Shown piece by piece: positions 63,810-64,000 of a stretch of 64,000 nucleotides of DNA. Every line of letters begins with the position of its first letter. Position 1 is the stretch's first letter. Made by a program: the position numbers and the translations under genes. This DNA is from Scatavimonas merdipullorum (GTDB taxonomy: Bacteria > Bacillota > Clostridia > Oscillospirales > Acutalibacteraceae). The stretch covers positions 30,838 through 94,837 of the forward strand of contig DVGH01000026.1 in the NCBI GenBank assembly GCA_018712865.1, in the 5' to 3' direction. Below the pieces are notes generated by a model. The model was given only the letters and a program-made list of their open reading frames with translations, was not told where the DNA came from and did not search any database.

Positions 63810-64000
63810 CCACCAGCGAAGCTGGTGGTATTTCATTTTCGGGCAAAGCCCTAACGTTACAAGCGACGTACAAGTGCGTTTTCTGATTGACCTGCCAGTC
63901 ATGCGTTTGTTACTTGCTACCCGTAAACGGGTCTCTCGGGTCAAAGAAACTCAACTGGTCAGTCTCTTTATCTCTTTTTAACTGGTTTGCTATGTATTCT
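63810..64000. mobile_element. IS200/IS605-family element, one end (partial)
   Basis: The end hairpin CCACCAGC-GAA-GCTGGTGG (63810-63828), a second small hairpin GGGC-AAA-GCCC just inside (near 63841-63851) and a transposase gene pointing toward this end match the terminal structures of IS200-type elements. The rest, with the other end and most of tnpA, lies beyond the window. The hairpin may also act as terminator of the aminotransferase gene, so the exact boundary is uncertain. Confidence 0.65.
63910..64000 (-). CDS. tnpA: IS200/IS605-family transposase TnpA, C-terminal end (partial)
   Basis: The last 29 codons on the minus strand, starting in the window with EYIANQLKRDKETDQLS and ending DPRDPFTGSK before TAA (63912-63910). 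The pattern of a YI-NQ helix followed by LS...DPF-G is the C-terminus of Y1 HUH transposases of IS200 type. The catalytic Tyr and HUH motif are outside the window. Assignment rests on this tail and on the hairpins next to it. Confidence 0.7.
   Translation of the reverse strand, partial: EYIANQLKRDKETDQLSFFDPRDPFTGSK

Overview
The window reads as chromosomal DNA of an anaerobic, spore-forming Gram-positive bacterium of the class Clostridia, probably from the Oscillospiraceae or Christensenellaceae neighbourhood. The reasons are spoIIR and a SpoIVFB-type protease, AddAB in place of RecBCD, an NfnAB transhydrogenase, the TIGR03960/TIGR03936 radical-SAM pair, strong Shine-Dalgarno sequences with many TTG/GTG starts, dockerin proteins and a large M26-type surface metalloprotease. 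No phage, CRISPR array or rRNA was seen. The taxonomic call is an inference from gene content.

Region 1 (1-16.2 kb) is mostly housekeeping: the end of ispE, spoIIR, addB-addA, a minus-strand operon of two FAD oxidoreductases and a WYL regulator, a decayed small-multidrug-export gene, a VanZ-like protein, nfnA-nfnB, and a small membrane protein joined to a SpoIVFB-like intramembrane protease. Region 2 (16.2-31.8 kb) is metal, redox and stress physiology. It holds a DUF2325-DUF3793-flavodoxin operon behind a TTAG/CTAA dyad operator; a PepSY lipoprotein with its two-component system, linked by the same direct-repeat binding site; a CsoR-CopA copper operon in which CopA carries a CopZ-like tail with its own ribosome binding site; BI-1; an ABC transporter; a small HMA protein under the same TTAG/CTAA operator; and a PNPOx-like protein, MATE pump, flavodoxin, cupin and CMD protein.

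Region 3 (31.9-41.5 kb) is a tightly coupled seven-gene minus-strand operon and the best candidate for an undescribed system. It combines a DRE-TIM (HMGL-type) pyruvate aldolase fused to an extra domain, a CMP-sugar synthetase-like protein, two sialyltransferase-like proteins with the acidic-acidic-Gly and His-Pro motifs, a COG5610-type HAD protein, a second protein with a degenerate HAD-like motif, and a phosphatase. No NeuB or NeuC is present. I propose that it makes and transfers a CMP-activated ulosonic (2-keto-3-deoxy) acid by a non-canonical route.

Region 4 (41.8-64 kb) holds a nucleotidyltransferase, a 2831-residue surface protein (cohesin-like domain, internal anchor, dockerin, four repeats of about 205 residues, two GLUG regions and an M26-like HExxH catalytic domain), the radical-SAM pair, a YjjG-type HAD protein, tRNA-Ser(GGA), a P-type Ca2+-ATPase, a dockerin/BIG2/NlpC-P60 hydrolase with WalR-like boxes in its promoter, an ApbE lipoprotein, a GNAT protein, a TIGR01212 radical-SAM protein, a DegT aminotransferase, and the edge of an IS200/IS605 element running off the right end.
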